A stretch of DNA of 64,000 nucleotides from Ideonella aquatica. GTDB lineage: Bacteria > Pseudomonadota > Gammaproteobacteria > Burkholderiales > Burkholderiaceae_C. Under the pieces are notes generated by a model. That model was given only the letters and a program-made list of their open reading frames with translations. It was not told the DNA's origin and ran no database searches. The stretch spans positions 28,003-92,002 of the forward strand of contig NZ_JAGQDE010000017.1 of the NCBI RefSeq assembly GCF_018069755.1. The letters are read 5' to 3'. This document shows, in pieces, positions 44,676 through 53,900 of this stretch. A program made the translations under genes and the position numbers. Every line of letters starts with the position of its first letter. Position 1 is the first letter of the stretch.

Positions 44676-45320
44676 TCAGTCGGTGACGACCGTGGCCGTG
44701 CCCGCGGTCGGCGCGGAGTCGTCGGCGGCGCCGTCACCATGGCAGAGGCGGTCGCGGCCGCCGGTCTTGGCCCGGTACAGCCGCGCGTCGCACACCGCGA
44801 TCAGTGCATCCAGGGTCGGCGTGTCCCGTCCGACCTCGGCACCGCCCATCGAGAAGCTGACGCCGTGCGGGCCCTCGATCCCTTCGGCCGGCGTGAGCGC
44901 AAACTGCTTGCGCAGGCGGGCGAACACCGCCGGCAGTTCATCAACCTGCAGGCGTGGCAGCACCAGCAGCCATTCCTCGCCGCCCCAGCGACCCAGCATG
45001 TCCTCGGTCCGCAGCACCGCCTGGCTGGCCGCCGCCAGCGCGCGCAGCACGGCATCGCCGCCGGCATGGCCACGCAGGTCGTTCACGCGCTTGAAGTGGT
45101 CGATGTCGATCAGGGCCAGGGTCAAGGGCGTGCCCTGTTTCTGGGCCTGCGCGAACTGCGCCATCGCGTAGCGGGTCACGGCGCGCCGGTTCGGCTGGCC
45201 GGTCAGGTCGTCGCGCAGTGCAAGATCGCTCAGCGCGCGACGCCGCGAGATTCCGGCCCAGGCCCAGCTGGCCGCGGCCAGCAACAGCACGACGAGGGCG
45301 GCCACCGTCGCCCACAGCAT
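44676..45320 (-). CDS. GGDEF diguanylate cyclase domain, C-terminal half of a split gene
   Basis: 214 residues. A membrane segment (MLWATVAALVVLLLAAASWA) is followed by a GGDEF domain: LRDDLTGQPNRRAV, IDIDHFKRVNDLRGH and the active site RWGGEEWLL. An inhibitory RxxD site (RTED) lies five residues before GGEEW. The frame is continuous with the upstream TPR gene except for one amber codon at 45336-45338, so this is the C-terminal part of one 642-residue receptor. The ATG at 45320 has no clear Shine-Dalgarno, so independent expression is uncertain. Confidence 0.82.
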   Translation of the reverse strand: MLWATVAALVVLLLAAASWAWAGISRRRALSDLALRDDLTGQPNRRAVTRYAMAQFAQAQKQGTPLTLALIDIDHFKRVNDLRGHAGGDAVLRALAAASQAVLRTEDMLGRWGGEEWLLVLPRLQVDELPAVFARLRKQFALTPAEGIEGPHGVSFSMGGAEVGRDTPTLDALIAVCDARLYRAKTGGRDRLCHGDGAADDSAPTAGTATVVTD

Positions 45321-45335
45321 GCGCCGGGTGGCCTG

Positions 45336-46604
45336 CTACGCGACCAGGGCCAGGCGGGCGGTCTCGCTCTGGTGGCGCAGGTCGGCGTTCTCGGCGTCGC
45401 GCTGGGCAGCCGCGTAGCGCGCCTGCAGGCGCAGGTTCTGGACCTCGGCGGCAAAGCGGCGGCGTCGGTCATCCAGCGCCTCGGCGCGTTTCAATTCGGC
45501 GTAGGCCTCCTTGAATCGGCCCGTCGACGCATGGGCCGCCGCCAGCACCCGGGCCAGGTAGGCACGGTGAGGCCCCGGCGAGGTGTCCGTGTCATAGCGC
45601 CGCGCCAGCGCCATGGCGGCCGGCAGTTCCGGATGCTTGAGCTGGGTGTAGACCCAGACCAGCAAGGTGGCGACGTTGACCATGCGAAAGCCCCCGTCGC
45701 GCGGCTCAAGAATGGCACGCGCCTCACGGATCCACGGCAGGGCCTCGGCTGGCCTGTTCTGCTCCAGAAGAATCTCCGCCAGACCCGCGCTGCCGGCCGC
45801 GATCGCTGCCTCGTCACCGACCTCCCGGCCCAGGGCGATCGACGCTCGCAGATGGTCGGCGGCCTCGTCCCAGCGGCCGACCAGCCGCAACGCGTCGGCG
45901 CGCTGGTACAACAGGGCGTTACGCAGCGTACGGGCCGGCCGCTCACCGACCACGGCCAGCGCCCTGGCGAAGTACTCGTCGGGATCCACCCGGCTGCGGC
46001 CGTGGCCCTTGCTCGCGATGGTGCCGAACATCGAAATGGCCCAGGCTTCCTTGAACGGCTCGTTGAGCGCCCGCGCGCAGCGCTCCCAGTCCTCGGCCAC
46101 CAGCCAGGCTTCATCGAGGCTGCCGATGTCGATCAGGATGTCCAGCTCGGATTCCTTGACGTCGCAGGCCAGCAAGGGGTCGTCCACCCCAGCCAGCTGG
46201 CGCTTCAGGCTGTCCAGGCGCGAGCGCGACTCCTCAGGCGTGTCGACACGCCGGCCAGTCAGCAGGCGGCTGCTGGCCAGCCACAGACGGTGCGCTGTCG
46301 TGGCACCCGTCCAGCGCGTGAGGATCTGCTCGGCCTGCGCATACGACTGCACAGGCTCGGCCTCCAGCTCCAGCAGGTCCTCGGCACGCCCCCGGGCCAG
46401 CAGGGCCCAGAAGCGGGACTCGTCGCCGGCTGAGGCCAGCACCTCCTGGTTGGCCGCGACCGCGGCCCGCTTGGGATCGTCATACCCCAGTGCTTCGAGT
46501 GCCCTGAACCGCTGCTGGTCCGCCTGAGCGGACGATGTCCAGGTGAGCCCCACCCACAGGATCGCCGCCAACCCATGCCGAAAGCGTCCAGTACAACAGG
46601 TCAT
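45336..46604 (-). CDS. TPR-containing periplasmic sensor, N-terminal half of a split diguanylate cyclase
   Basis: 422 residues. A signal peptide (RHGLAAILWVGLTWTSSAQA) is followed by an all-helical region with TPR-like repeats, for example LLYQRADALRLVGRWDEAAD and GLAEILLEQNRPAEALPW. A coiled coil near the end includes LRLQARYAAAQRDAE. Translation stops at TAG 45336-45338; the next codons in the same frame (CAG GCC ACC CGG CGC ATG) run directly into the membrane segment and GGDEF domain. Related receptors are normally one protein, so the amber codon most likely reflects a CAG to TAG transition or a sequencing error. Confidence 0.8.
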   Translation of the reverse strand: MTCCTGRFRHGLAAILWVGLTWTSSAQADQQRFRALEALGYDDPKRAAVAANQEVLASAGDESRFWALLARGRAEDLLELEAEPVQSYAQAEQILTRWTGATTAHRLWLASSRLLTGRRVDTPEESRSRLDSLKRQLAGVDDPLLACDVKESELDILIDIGSLDEAWLVAEDWERCARALNEPFKEAWAISMFGTIASKGHGRSRVDPDEYFARALAVVGERPARTLRNALLYQRADALRLVGRWDEAADHLRASIALGREVGDEAAIAAGSAGLAEILLEQNRPAEALPWIREARAILEPRDGGFRMVNVATLLVWVYTQLKHPELPAAMALARRYDTDTSPGPHRAYLARVLAAAHASTGRFKEAYAELKRAEALDDRRRRFAAEVQNLRLQARYAAAQRDAENADLRHQSETARLALVA

Positions 46605-46721
46605 CAGCCCGTTATCTGCACACCTCAGTCGCGGCGTAACGACACAGGCATGCTGCTTTCGAGAGATCCTGCGCGCTCGCCTGGCCGGCCGGCAGCGCGA
46701 CGCAACACGGGCGACGGCGGC

Positions 46722-46982
46722 CTAATCCTTGGCGCCCAGCAGGCCCAGGACCACCTGGCCGAGGACATCCAGCGTGCACTCCAGCGCGTCCTGGCACTGC
46801 GCCGACTGTCGGTGGCGGTTGGCACGGGTCTGGGCATCTCGCGCGGCGGTGGTGCTGCCGGCGCCTGCGTTGCGCAGATCGTCGGCGGTGCGCTGCTCCG
46901 CGTCAGCGGCGTCGGCGTGGTAGCTGGCGCAGCCCGCGGCCAGCGCGGCAGCCAGGATCAGGGTGGGGGTGAGCAGGCGCAT
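46722..46982 (-). CDS. Small putative lipoprotein
   Basis: 86 residues. A signal peptide ends in a lipobox (LAAALAAGCAS). The mature part is a hydrophilic, Ala/Gln/Arg-rich helix (ADAEQRTADDLRNAGAGSTT) with two cysteines (CQDALEC) before a hydrophobic C-terminus (VLGQVVLGLLGA). The ATG has a GGAAG Shine-Dalgarno. No family is recognised. It lies between the oxidoreductase-like gene and the TPR gene on the same strand. Confidence 0.72.
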   Translation of the reverse strand: MRLLTPTLILAAALAAGCASYHADAADAEQRTADDLRNAGAGSTTAARDAQTRANRHRQSAQCQDALECTLDVLGQVVLGLLGAKD

Positions 46983-47012
46983 CGTCAGCTTCCATCGGTG
47001 TGTCGGACGATG

Positions 47013-47225
47013 TTAGGCGGGGTCCGCCGCATCCAGGCACTCCCTCGCCTGCTCCAGCCAGTACGCCGCCGCGGCATAGAAGCCTTCCCACACACAACCG
47101 TTGCAGCCACGCCCACAGCAGGTGGTGGGCTCGGTCGGCGGCGGACGCATGGTCAGCCCGCGCTCCGCCAGCAAGGCCTGCAAGCGGGCGAACTCGGTAC
47201 GCAGCTTCAGCAGGTCCTCGCCCAT
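47013..47225 (-). CDS. Oxidoreductase-like domain-containing protein
   Basis: 70 residues from ATG 47225, which overlaps the kinase stop by one base (TGATG); a TTG one codon earlier is possible. The core CCGRGCNGCVWEGFYAAA matches the short oxidoreductase-like cysteine motif (CC..GC..CVW) also found in eukaryotic mitochondrial proteins. Pro/Glu-rich sequence (PPPTEPT) precedes it. Function is unknown; the cysteines may bind metal or act in redox chemistry. Confidence 0.84.
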   Translation of the reverse strand: MGEDLLKLRTEFARLQALLAERGLTMRPPPTEPTTCCGRGCNGCVWEGFYAAAAYWLEQARECLDAADPA

Positions 47226-47848
47226 CAATCGCCCTCCACCACCCAGTGGGCGCGCGGGCGCGCAGCCTGAACCAGCGCGGCATTGGCTTCATCGCTGCGC
47301 ATCACCCAGGCCAGCGCAGCCTCGGGCGATCGGCCTTGGGCCACGTGGCGAGCCACCAGGCGCGGCACGCGAAGCGCGTCGTCCACATGCAGGTAGCCGC
47401 ACTCGTCCAGCAGGGGCGCCACCGCCGCCCAGCCATTGCGCTCGTGCAGCAGGTAGTTACCCTCGACCAGCAGCAGCGGCGTCGCGGCCTCCACCGCGAT
47501 CGCACCGGCCACCGGTTCCTCGATCTCGCGGCGAAAGGCCGGGGCCCACACCGGGCCGTCGCCGGGCCGCTGGACGCGCAGGCGCTGCAGCAGCGCCACG
47601 AAACCGGCCACATCGAAGGTGTCTGGCGCGCCCTTGCGCTCGGCGCGGCCCAGGCGCTGCAGCTCGGCCTGTGCCAGGTGGAAGCCGTCCATCGGCAGCG
47701 CCTGCACCTGGCCGGGACGCGCCGCCGCCACCGCCGCGGCCAGTGTCGACTTGCCGGCGCCGGGTGGCGCGGCCAGCCCCAGCAGCCGGCGGCCGCCGCG
47801 CGACAGCAGCGCGTCCACCCTCGGCAGCACCTGGGACATGGCCGTCAT
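47225..47848 (-). CDS. Nucleoside/nucleotide kinase family protein (P-loop)
   Basis: 207 residues from ATG 47848, which overlaps the WYL regulator stop by 4 bp; ATG 47839 is an alternative. Walker A is LAAPPGAGKSTLAAAV. PMDGFHLAQAELQRLGR and a PAFRREIEEP/LLVEGNYLL pair place it with the YggC/FrcK-like group related to uridine and pantothenate kinases. The phosphate acceptor is unknown. The overlaps on both sides make a WYL-kinase-oxidored-like operon. Confidence 0.85.
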   Translation of the reverse strand: MTAMSQVLPRVDALLSRGGRRLLGLAAPPGAGKSTLAAAVAAARPGQVQALPMDGFHLAQAELQRLGRAERKGAPDTFDVAGFVALLQRLRVQRPGDGPVWAPAFRREIEEPVAGAIAVEAATPLLLVEGNYLLHERNGWAAVAPLLDECGYLHVDDALRVPRLVARHVAQGRSPEAALAWVMRSDEANAALVQAARPRAHWVVEGD

Positions 47849-48831
47849 GGGTAGTGCTGCGCGGCGGCGCACAGCTGCTCGGCCACCTGGCGCGCCAGCG
47901 CGGCGGGCGCCAGCACCCGCACATGCGGACCGTGGCGCAGGATGTCCATCGCCAGCTCGGTGGCGTCGGCGTAGGGCAGGCGCATCTCCAGGCCGCCATC
48001 GGGCAGGGGTTTGAGTTGCTGCTCGGGGTGCCACTCCTCGTGGGCCACCCACTGCGCAGCCTCGGCGTCGAAGCGCAGCGTGGCAGTTTGCGTGGCCTTG
48101 CCGCTGAAGATGCCGTAGCCGCCGTCCAGTTCGGCCTCCACCGTCTTCATCGCCACGTCGCGGGCGCGCTGGTCCTCCAGCACATGCAGCTCGCGCACCG
48201 CGTCCAGCGCAAAGCGGCGCAGGCCCTCGCTGCGGTGGCACCAGGCGTCGAGGTACCAGGTGTTGCGGTAGTGGATCAGGCGCTGCGGCGACACCACCCG
48301 CTGCGACTCGCTGCCCTTGCCGCGGGTGAAGTAGCGCATGTCGAGGCGCTGGCGCTTGAGCAGCGCGCTGCCCACGCGCTCGAACCAGCGGCTGGGCACC
48401 GGCCGGCGCGCCGGGCTGGCAATGCGCACCCGGCGCATCAGCTCGCGCGCCTCGCCCTCGCTGGCACCCAGCATGCCGTGCAGCTTGTCCAGCAAGGGCT
48501 GCAGGTGGCGGCCCAGCACGCCGCCGGCGTCCAGGCCCTCGATCAGCTGGTGCATGGTCAGCAGCGCGTGGATCTCGGCCTCGCTGAACCACACGCCGGG
48601 CAGTTGGTGCGCCGGCGCCGGCGCACTGGTGCCGCCACCCGCCTCAAAGCGGTAGCGGTTGTCGAAGCGGTCGTAGACGATCGGCGCGTCCATGCGCTCG
48701 CGCAGGTACTGCAGATCGCGCTTGAGGGTGGCAGGCGAAACCTCCAGCTCGGTGAGCAGGTCTTCGAAGCTGACGCCGCCACGCGACTTGATCAGCAGCT
48801 CGATGCGGTAGAAGCGTTCGGTGCGGTCCAG
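47845..48831 (-). CDS. YafY-type HTH/WYL domain transcriptional regulator
   Basis: About 328 residues. An N-terminal winged HTH (DRTERFYRIELLIKSRGGVS, then LEVSPATLKRDLQYLRERM) is followed by a WYL domain with NTWYLDAWCHRSEGLRRF and a C-terminal WCX part. No ATG or GTG lies in frame where relatives begin. The best fit is a CTG at 48831 directly before the conserved DRTERFYRI, with GGAGG four bases upstream. The frame is open to 48999 but that extension would cross the divergent promoter region. WYL proteins bind DNA and sense nucleic acid or small ligands. Confidence 0.83.
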   Translation of the reverse strand: MDRTERFYRIELLIKSRGGVSFEDLLTELEVSPATLKRDLQYLRERMDAPIVYDRFDNRYRFEAGGGTSAPAPAHQLPGVWFSEAEIHALLTMHQLIEGLDAGGVLGRHLQPLLDKLHGMLGASEGEARELMRRVRIASPARRPVPSRWFERVGSALLKRQRLDMRYFTRGKGSESQRVVSPQRLIHYRNTWYLDAWCHRSEGLRRFALDAVRELHVLEDQRARDVAMKTVEAELDGGYGIFSGKATQTATLRFDAEAAQWVAHEEWHPEQQLKPLPDGGLEMRLPYADATELAMDILRHGPHVRVLAPAALARQVAEQLCAAAQHYP

Positions 48832-48915
48832 GGGGCCTCCGTGCCAGGTTTGAAGCTCATGACGTGAGCCTGAAGCATAACCGCCACACCGCACATCCCC
48901 GGGGGTGGGGCTGAT

Positions 48916-48942
48916 CCACAGGCTCACGCCTTGAGCCTGTGG
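48916..48942. promoter_or_regulatory. Candidate operator palindrome between WYL regulator and HNH-like gene
   Basis: Perfect 11-bp arms ccacaggctca/tgagcctgtgg are separated by 5 bp. The half-site tgagcct also recurs at about 48866, close to the regulator gene. Position in a divergent intergenic region suggests control of both genes, presumably by the WYL protein. No T run follows, so a terminator is less likely. Confidence 0.5.
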
Positions 48943-49010
48943 CCGCCCAGACTGCGATCCATGCACCCGGCCAGCCGCCAGGTGCCCCACCCGACACACG
49001 GAGTCTGACC

Positions 49011-50132
49011 ATGGCCCAGGTTGCCCTTGCCCTCGCTTTCGACGACGAGCCCGAGCTGCCCCGCGGCAGCGCCCTGCCCCTGCCCGAGCCGGACAGCCCC
49101 GAGCGCACCGGCTTCGAGCTGGGCTGGGACTTTGCCCGCCACGGCCTGGTGCCGCCGGCCGAGCACCTGGGCGGCGCTTGCCCGCTGCGCCAGGGCTGGG
49201 AGGCCGGCCGCGCCAGCAGCGGCCAGCGCACCCTGCGGCCCAATCGGCATGTGCGCAAGTGGCTGCAGCTGCGGGTGCAGGCCTGGCGCCGTGGCCGCGC
49301 CTTCGAGGGCGTGCAGGTCACACCCCACTACCTGGCGCAGATCGACTGCGCGGTCTGCCCGGTCACCCGGGAGCCCTTCACCCACGCCAGCGGCGCCGAC
49401 ACCGACGCCTCGGTCGACCGCGTCCACAATGGCGCCGGCTACGCCGCCGGCAACCTGGCGGTGATCAGCCTGCGCGCCAACCAGGCCAAGGCCGATCTGC
49501 GCTGGGACGAGGCGCGGCTGATGGCGGTGCTGGCTGAGCAGCGCGCCGCGGGCACCGCCGATGGCCTGTCGGCCGCTGAATGGGCGCGCATGGCGGTGCT
49601 GATGAGCTTTGTCACGCCGCTGCCGCACGAGGTCGCGGCCAGCCTGCCGCTGCTGGTGCTGCCGCCCAACCGGCTGCGCCTGCTCAACCCGATCCAGGGC
49701 CTGCAGGCGCTGATCACCCGGTTGCTGCTGCAGCCCGGCTACGCCACCGCCAGCCGGCGCCTGGCCGAGCTGCTGCCGGCCGGCGAGGCGCGGCGCGACT
49801 TCCAGTTGGTCTTCCACAGCCTGCTGCCGCGCGCCTGGGACGGGGGCCGCGAGCGCGACCCGCTGCGCCTGCGCCAGCGCCTGGAAGATGCCTGGCGCGA
49901 TGGCGCCCTGCTGCGCCGCTGGCAGCGCTTTGCCCGCCACCTGGATGCCGAGCGGGCCGAAGCCCTGGTGGCCCGCGCCGTGGCTGCCGGCCTGGGCCTC
50001 GACCTGGGCGGCGTCCAGGTGCAACTGCACCCCGCCGACCGAGCCACCGAGGGCTGGGCGCTGGACACCGGCGGATACATCGCCAGCCGCGCCCCGGCAC
50101 CGCTGCCGCTGGCGCACCGGGCTCAGGCGTAG
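49011..50132 (+). CDS. Hypothetical protein with HNH-like zinc motif
   Basis: 373 residues from ATG 49011 (ACGGAG seven bases upstream). Around residues 113-170 it contains CAVCPVTREPF, DASVDRVHNGAGYAAGN and LAVISLRANQAKADL. This C..C/DRI-like/GY..GN/S.RAN..K pattern resembles HNH and recombination-endonuclease-VII zinc folds, but a full His-Asn-His set is not obvious. The remainder is Leu-rich helical with no recognised domain, and no membrane segment is seen. Similar proteins appear in other betaproteobacteria as far as I recall. It overlaps the phosphatase gene by 10 bp at the 3' end. Confidence 0.7.
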   Translation: MAQVALALAFDDEPELPRGSALPLPEPDSPERTGFELGWDFARHGLVPPAEHLGGACPLRQGWEAGRASSGQRTLRPNRHVRKWLQLRVQAWRRGRAFEGVQVTPHYLAQIDCAVCPVTREPFTHASGADTDASVDRVHNGAGYAAGNLAVISLRANQAKADLRWDEARLMAVLAEQRAAGTADGLSAAEWARMAVLMSFVTPLPHEVAASLPLLVLPPNRLRLLNPIQGLQALITRLLLQPGYATASRRLAELLPAGEARRDFQLVFHSLLPRAWDGGRERDPLRLRQRLEDAWRDGALLRRWQRFARHLDAERAEALVARAVAAGLGLDLGGVQVQLHPADRATEGWALDTGGYIASRAPAPLPLAHRAQA

Positions 50133-50794
50133 GTGATGTGGTCGGCCAGTTCGGGTCGGTCCAGGTGCGGCAGCGTGTTGAAGCTCAGCAGGCTGTGCCG
50201 GCTGGCCGAGGCCACCATCTCGCACAGCGCGCTGTTGCGCAGCCGCATGTTCAGCTCCACCACGCTGGCCGGCGGCGCCTGCAGCACCAGGCCCACGGCG
50301 GTGGAGATCGGCCCGCCGCTGGACACCACCAGCACACGGCCGGCGTGGTGTTCGCGGGCGCGCGCCAGCGCATCGGCCACGCCGGCGCGGAACTCGGCGT
50401 GGCTGGGCAGGCCCTGAGGCTGCGTCTGGCCAGCCATCCAGGCCAGCAGACCCTCGCGCAGCAGACGGAAATGCTGGCGCGCCAGCTCCGGTGTGCGCGC
50501 CCGCGGCAGCTCGCCCGGATGGACGGCCCGCACCACGGCCTCGCTGTCGTATTCGTCCAGGCCGGCCAGGGCCTCGGCCGGGGGCAGCGCCTGGCCATAG
50601 CCCTCGATCAGGGCCTGTAGGCTCTGGCGGTGGCGCTTGAGCCGGCCGGTCAGCACCCGGTCGAAGACCAGGCCGTGGCGCGCCAGGTGCTCGCCCAGCA
50701 GGCGGCACTGCACCGCGCCCAGCGGGCTGAGCTGGTCGTAGTCGTCGGCGCCAAATGAGGCCTGCCCATGGCGCACGAGGTAAAGGCTTCCCAT
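50123..50794 (-). CDS. Histidine phosphatase family protein
   Basis: 223 residues from ATG 50794 (MGSLYLVRHGQASFG). The catalytic RHG motif places the phospho-accepting His at residue 9. The second catalytic position, usually a His before GG, reads VVSSGGPIS with Ser. This variant occurs in the betaproteobacterial subgroup but may reduce or change activity. The substrate is unknown. It converges with the HNH-like gene (10-bp overlap) and is divergent from the large histidine kinase. Confidence 0.86.
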   Translation of the reverse strand: MGSLYLVRHGQASFGADDYDQLSPLGAVQCRLLGEHLARHGLVFDRVLTGRLKRHRQSLQALIEGYGQALPPAEALAGLDEYDSEAVVRAVHPGELPRARTPELARQHFRLLREGLLAWMAGQTQPQGLPSHAEFRAGVADALARAREHHAGRVLVVSSGGPISTAVGLVLQAPPASVVELNMRLRNSALCEMVASASRHSLLSFNTLPHLDRPELADHITYA

Positions 50795-50975
50795 GGCCGG
50801 CGATTGTGGCGGGCGCACCGCAGCCGGCCATGTCGCTTGGGCGACGCTCCCCGGGAAGACCCTGGCGCGCGAGAAACCCCGGTTTCGCGCAGCTTTTCAG
50901 CCCAGCGCGCAGACCCGGCCGTCGAAACAATCGTGCAGGCGCCACGGTCCGCCCAGGCGCCGTGCTGTCACGCCC

Positions 50976-53900
50976 ATGAAGTTCCTGTCACCACTCGCCC
51001 TGGCCGTCGCCGGCGCCTTGCTGGCTGCCGGCGGCTGGGTCACGCAGGTGGTCGTGCATCAGCGCAGCGAGGCATTGACGCAACAGGCCGAAACCGCCTT
51101 CCAGGCCGAGGCCGACCGTCTGCCCCTGGAGCTGCGTCAGCGTCTGGACCAGGCGCTGCCCGCTCTGCAGGCCCTGCGCGGCCTGGTGGCAGGCAGCGAC
51201 GCCGTCAGCCATGTCGAATTCGATCGCTTCGTCGCACTCAGCGGCTTCGACCAGGCGGCTGCCGGCGTTCAAGGTCTGGCCTACCTGCCCCGGCCAGAGG
51301 GCCCCGGTCGCCCGTGGGTGATCCGATGGGCCACGGCGCGCGAGCTGATCGGCCAGGACCTGGCCGCCGACGCCAGCCAGCGCGAGGCCCTGGACCGCGC
51401 CGCGGCCGCCGACCAGGCCGTGCTCGGCCCCACCTGGCAAGCCGGTCCGCAGCGCAGCGCCTGGTGGTTGACCCTGCCCGTCTACGCCAGCGGCGAGGCA
51501 CGCGCCGACCCCCAGCGTCGCCGCGCCGAGGTGGTCGGCTGGGCCCTGGCCTTGATGGATCCCCGGGCCCTGCTGGAGGCGGTCGATCCGGGCCAGCGGC
51601 ATGTCGCCATGACCGAGGTGCTGGCTGGCCGCGATGGCCTGCGCTGGGGCAGCCCGGCGTGGACGCAGACCGAGCAGCGCCGCGCCCACAGAACCGTCCA
51701 TCTGGCAGGCCGGACCTTCCAGCTGGACCTGCAGGCTGAGGCCCGCCCGGCGCCAGAGGCCGAGCACAGCCTTCGCCAGTTGGCGATCCGCGGCGGCCTG
51801 GCCAGCCTTGCGCTGGCCCTGATCGGTGCGGCGCTGACCCAGATGCATGTGATGCGCCGCGCTGCCCAACAGCAGCGCCAGCGTGAGCGCGCGCGCTTGT
51901 CCATGGTGGCGCAGCGCACCACCAACGCGGTCATGATGACCGACAACGCGCGCCGCATCCGCTGGGTCAACGAAGCCTTCACGACACTCTACGGCCACAG
52001 CGCTGCCGAGGCCCTGGGCCGCACACCGGCCGAGCTGCTGGGCAGCGGCCACAGCACGCCCGAGGCCCTGGCCCAGCTGGAAGACGCCTATGCGCGCCAT
52101 GTGGCCTGCAAGGTGGAACTGGTCAACCGCACCCGCGACGGCCGGCTGGTGTGGGTACACACCGAGCTGATGCCGATGACACTGCGTGATGGCCGTCTCG
52201 ACGGCTTCGTCGAGATCACGCTGGATCTCAGCGCGCAGAAGGACAGCGCCCGGCAATTGGCCGCGGCGATGCGCGAGCACCAAGGCCTGCTCAATACCAT
52301 CCGCGAGCACGCCATCGTTTCGGTCAGCGACCCCGAGGGTCGGCTGGTCGACGTCAACGACGCCTTCTGCCGCATCAGCGGCTACCAGCGCGACGAACTG
52401 CTGGGGCAAAGCCACCGCCTGCTCAATGCCGGCCACCATTCGCCGGCCTTCTGGCGCGGGCTGTGGACCACGGTGAATGCCGGGCGCCCCTGGCGTGGCG
52501 AGGTGTGCAACCGCGCCAAGGATGGCTCGCTGTACTGGGTCGACAGCATCGTCGCACCCTTCGTAGGGGCCGATGGCCGCCTGGAGCGCATGGTGTCGAT
52601 CCGCACCGACATCACCGCCGCCAAGCGCCTGGAGCAGTCGCTGCGCGACAGCCGGCGCTTCCTCGACCAGGTCGGCCGCGTGGCTGGCGTGGGCGGCTGG
52701 AGTCTGACGCTGCAGCCCCTGGCACTGGAGCTGTCCGAGCGCCTGCGTGCGCTGACGGGCCTGCCCACCGATCGGCCGGTGAGCCTGCGCCAGGCGCTGC
52801 GCCGGCTCGCCCCCTGGGCGCGCTATGCGCTGCTGCAGGCCGTGCGCCGTGGTCTGGACACCGGCGCCGGCTGGGACCTGGAGCTGCCGCTGCACAACCT
52901 GCGCGAAGCGCGCTGGCTGCGCATCGTCGGTGAGGCCATGACCGACGACGACGGCCAGGTCCGGCGCTGGGTGGGCGCGGTCCAGGACGTCACCCGCCAG
53001 CGCGAACTGCAGCATGGCCTGCGGCGCAGCCACGAAGTGCTGCGCGGCCTGATCGAACATCTGCCGCTGGGCCTGGCGTTGTTTGACGCCGAGCGCCAAC
53101 TGCGCACCCACAACCAGGCCTTTGCCGATGCCGTGCTGGCCGATCCGCTGTGGCTGGAGCAGCCCGGGCGGCTGCTGGAAGACGTGGTGCGCCAGGCCGG
53201 CCAGCGCGACGGCAGCGCCGCCGAGCACATCGAGGCCCGTGTGACCCAGGCTTGCCGACGCCACCAGGAGCGCCGGCGCGAGACCTTCGAGCTGCATCGC
53301 CAGGGCCTCAGCTACGAGGTCACCAGCGCCCCGATGCCCGACGGCGGGCTGGTGCTGATCTATGCCGACATCACCGAACGCCGGCACCGCGAGGCCCAGG
53401 TCCTGCGCGCCGAGGCGCTGCTGCGCACCGCCATGGACACGCTGGACGAGGGCTTCGTGCTCTACGACCCCGAGGACCGGCTGGTGCTGTGCAATGAGCC
53501 CTACCGGCGCATGTTCAGCACTTCGGCCGACCTGATCGTCGAAGGCGCCAGTTTCGAGGAGATCATCCGCGGCGGTGCGCTGCGGGGCCAGTACGCCGCC
53601 GCCATCGGCCGCGTGGACGAGTGGGTGGCCGAACGCATGCGCGCCCACCGCTCGGCGGGCCACGAGATCGTCATGAAGCTCGACGACGGCCGCTGGCTGC
53701 GCGTGATTGAGCGGCGCATGCCCGATGGCCACACCGTGGGCTTTCGCATCGACATCACCGAGCTGGTCGAGGCGCGCGAGCGCGCCGAGGCCGGCAGCCG
53801 CATCAAGGGCGAGTTCCTGGCCAACATGAGCCACGAGGTCCGCACGCCGCTCAACGCCGTGCTGGGCATGCTGCGCCTGCTGCGCCGCACCGCGCTGAAC

